DNA of 64,000 bases, from positions 1 through 64,000 of the forward strand of contig NZ_QBKT01000004.1 of assembly GCF_003054265.1 (NCBI RefSeq), read 5' to 3'. This DNA is from Kordia periserrulae. GTDB lineage: Bacteria > Bacteroidota > Bacteroidia > Flavobacteriales > Flavobacteriaceae. The notes under the pieces were generated by a model that did no database searches, was not told the DNA's origin, and worked only from the letters and a program-made list of their open reading frames with translations. Positions 62,701 to 64,000 of this stretch are shown piece after piece. Position 1 is the stretch's first letter; every line of letters starts with the position of its first letter. The position numbers and the translations under genes are program-made.

Positions 62701-64000
62701 TGTCTTTACAGAAGATTCGTATGAAACAGTTTTCAACGCAAAACTGAACCTAGGAAAAGCATTAATAGCATACAGAAGTGAAAGCAAACGCAAATTGGTT
62801 CTTATTGGTAATTACCAAGAAGAAGTCTTAGGAAACGAAACTGTGCAAACAAACGCTTTAGCTTCCAATACAATTTTGGACATTGCTTCTCAGGAAAATC
62901 CGCTATTAAAAACCATCACCATCGATGTTAGTATGGAAACTTCGGACGCTTCAGTAATTGCAAACATCATCAATGACATTCAAGACAGTGAAGCACCAAA
63001 GCAATCGGCTTACAGAAATCGTCAAAAATGGACGTCGTTTTTTGAAGCGTTTGAAACTTCAGAAATCAACAACTCAATTTTAGGCGCTAAAACCTATGTG
63101 ATTACAGGCGGATTGGGAATTGTAGGTGAAGCACTTATTAGTCATTTATGCGATACCTATAATGCGACCGTAATTGTATTGGGAAGAACGGAATTACCTC
63201 CCAAAAGTGAATGGTTACAATATTCGAGAAATAAAGATGTAAATCCAGGAATCATTCAAAAAATTGCACACCTAGTGGCGCACCAAAAGAATGGTAGAAA
63301 TGTACATTATGTTACTACAGATATAGCTAAAGAAGCGGAACTGTTAAAAACGATTTTTGATATAGAGTCAGAATATGGTAAAGTAGCTGGCGTGATTCAT
63401 GCCGCAGGAATTTCAGACACAAATATGTACAAATTCGTAGAAGAAATTGATCAACCAACAATTCAGGCACATTTCTCTGGAAAAGTTACAGGTACACAAA
63501 ACATGTACAATGTATTTAAAGACAAACCGTTAGATTTTGCTTGGATTACTTCGAGTTTATCTTCTGTTCTTGGCGGATTAACCTACGGAACATACGCCTC
63601 AGCAAATAAGTATATCGATGCTTTCATGCAATCTAAAATGAACAAATTGCAAAACTGGTCGTGGGTAAATTTAGATGGTGTAAGTGACAAAGGATTGCAG
63701 GCGACAGATATCGTTCGAATTTTTGAAACTTCAATTCACACCAAAGAAGTCCATCAACTAATTATATCTTCAACAGATATCAATGCCAGAAACAACAAGC
63801 AACAACAAGCTGCTAATAAAGAAACAGCTGCAGCAAATGAGTTGATTATTGAGCGCCCAGAAATTGAAACTTCGTACCAAGAACCAACTACCAAAACGGA
63901 AAAAGAATTATGTGCCTTATGGGAAGAATTCTTTGGCTATGAAAAAGTTGGTTTGCAAGATGACTTTTTCGACTTAGGCGGCGATTCCTTAAAAGCGATG
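59705..64000 (+). CDS. PKS 8, module 16: KS-AT-KR-ACP, cut by window end
   Basis: The frame is open from the ATG at 59705 to the last base, 1432 codons, so the end of the protein is outside the window. It starts MKKSNVKDIAIVGMACNFP, straight into a KS with cysteine 177 (DTACSSS), IEAHGTGT and SNMGH. The AT has FPGQGSQ, GHSLGEY with serine 621, and HAFH at 717-720, indicating malonyl-CoA. After a structural KR half comes a complete KR: TGGLGIVG (from 1134), SSLSS and GTYASANKY. An ACP follows (LGGDSLKAM, serine 1428), a few residues before the edge. No DH or ER is seen, so the expected product is a beta-hydroxy unit. Further modules or a release domain could follow. It probably receives its chain from the acidic tail of NRPS 7. 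Confidence 0.95.
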   Translation, partial: MKKSNVKDIAIVGMACNFPKSESITQFWDNLRNGEDLVHTYSDEELKQFGIEEALIKNPNFKRIDAKVDNAEEFDFSFFGYTQGEAQIMDPQSRMMHQVVWEALEDASIDTKTYKNDIGLYVAAANSYNWLNYTRLNPSKDVDTFFTRRLGDSQFINTLISYKLNLTGPSLKIDTACSSSLVAIHLACRNLLLRECTIAIAGGININTIDNKGYFYEEGMIYSKDGRCKPFDKNSSGTIGGEGAGVVVLKRMEDALRDKDHIYAVVRASSVNNDGNTKIGYTAPSIVGQSKCITNTYKFANIEPKSINYIEAHGTGTQLGDPVEVASLNKVFKDAKGHKCALGSVKSNMGHLDTGAGVAGFIKASLALYHEEIPPTLHFNEKNENVDFASGPFYVNNTLQKMVRSNGSPLRAGVSSLGIGGTNAHILLEEAPEITADKKLRKHELITYSAKTSAALHRYKAKLKDFLATIDETQLANVAYTSKTGRTEFNVRDFIVCDTTTNGIKNLEKNIETNTKNSLSGNKNIIFMFPGQGSQFVTMGKTLYQEEAIFKSVMDTGFAWLQAHLKEDYKAIIGYTDNTSVDVSQINHTIYTQPLLFLIEVALAKLLMSWGIQPSQMIGHSLGEYAAACIAGVFSLEDGLKLITKRATLMQALPKGDMLAVGETAEAIALILPKELSIAAINTSDSCTVSGNPESIAAFEKLLDAQEISFKKLHTSHAFHSEMMDEMLPAFEKELQTIRFSNPTIPFISNRTGKEITATEATTPQYWTEHIRNTVQFNKGLQELTKKYNGIYLEIGPGTTLSYFAKQQKSFRDKTNTAVQTMSHPKKQEEDSFVLANALGTLWSQGISIDWKAYYNNEILYKIPLPTYSFEPYKFPARINLKKLYAQLGMAQNAATSTQNDLFYVQNWKKTFQSKKAAISKDKQTYLLFSNETPCSNAIKESLLASGNVVVEVMKGDTFQKLSDVQFAMNPTNAEEYQQLFKALTNEVEVDTILYTWDSVFTEDSYETVFNAKLNLGKALIAYRSESKRKLVLIGNYQEEVLGNETVQTNALASNTILDIASQENPLLKTITIDVSMETSDASVIANIINDIQDSEAPKQSAYRNRQKWTSFFEAFETSEINNSILGAKTYVITGGLGIVGEALISHLCDTYNATVIVLGRTELPPKSEWLQYSRNKDVNPGIIQKIAHLVAHQKNGRNVHYVTTDIAKEAELLKTIFDIESEYGKVAGVIHAAGISDTNMYKFVEEIDQPTIQAHFSGKVTGTQNMYNVFKDKPLDFAWITSSLSSVLGGLTYGTYASANKYIDAFMQSKMNKLQNWSWVNLDGVSDKGLQATDIVRIFETSIHTKEVHQLIISSTDINARNNKQQQAANKETAAANELIIERPEIETSYQEPTTKTEKELCALWEEFFGYEKVGLQDDFFDLGGDSLKAM

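Noticed and set aside
1-64000. CRISPR arrays, tRNA and rRNA genes
   Set aside because: No regularly spaced short repeats and no tRNA- or rRNA-like sequence was noticed. The visible repeats are homologous synthetase domains.

Overview
The window looks like the chromosome of a marine Bacteroidota of the family Flavobacteriaceae, possibly Kordia-like. The signs are low GC, A-rich translation starts without Shine-Dalgarno sites, a YtxJ-type redox protein, an AraC regulator with a membrane sensor, and a UpxY/NusG-type antiterminator heading an operon. The genus is a guess.

Left flank (1-5361). This is ordinary chromosome: the last codons of an IS110-like transposase, a strong bidirectional hairpin terminator, clpB on the minus strand, then on the plus strand a YtxJ-family protein, an AraC-type regulator with an N-terminal membrane region, and a Nudix hydrolase. 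A 615-base AT-rich non-coding stretch follows (5362-5976). It holds an 11-base tandem repeat, a perfect inverted repeat, a weak promoter candidate and overlapping leader hairpins.

Megasynthase operon (5977 to beyond 64000). The first gene is a NusG/RfaH-like specialised elongation factor. Eight co-directional giant genes follow with almost no spacing, and the last is cut by the window edge. I count 13 adenylation domains, 12 full condensation domains plus one half domain at the start, one epimerisation domain, three KS-AT-KR-ACP polyketide modules and 16 carrier domains. Read in gene order the line is: Ala-like, Leu-like, unassigned, Gly (with a luciferase-like monooxygenase inserted in its A domain), malonate (degenerate KR), Asn-like, unassigned, Asn-like, Asn-like, Cys-like, Asn-like, aromatic-like, malonate (intact KR), D-Ser, Asn-like, malonate (intact KR), then on past the edge. 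No thioesterase, phosphopantetheinyl transferase or exporter is inside the window, so the cluster continues to the right. I read the specificities by hand from the eight pocket positions of the GrsA Phe-activating domain. They are predictions.

The proteins seem to be ordered by two docking systems. Each of the six proteins that starts with a condensation domain behind another synthetase has a TubC-like N-terminal docking domain, and the protein before it ends in a short hydrophobic tail (endings such as NEIFI, NEVII, NEIEL, YEDII). The two proteins that hand over to a bare KS end instead in an acidic helix-like tail (DVIDFMESL, DAIDDTLDELF). Other notable points are two carrier/condensation junctions that look as if they lost an epimerisation domain, and three condensation domains with an altered HHxxxDG motif.
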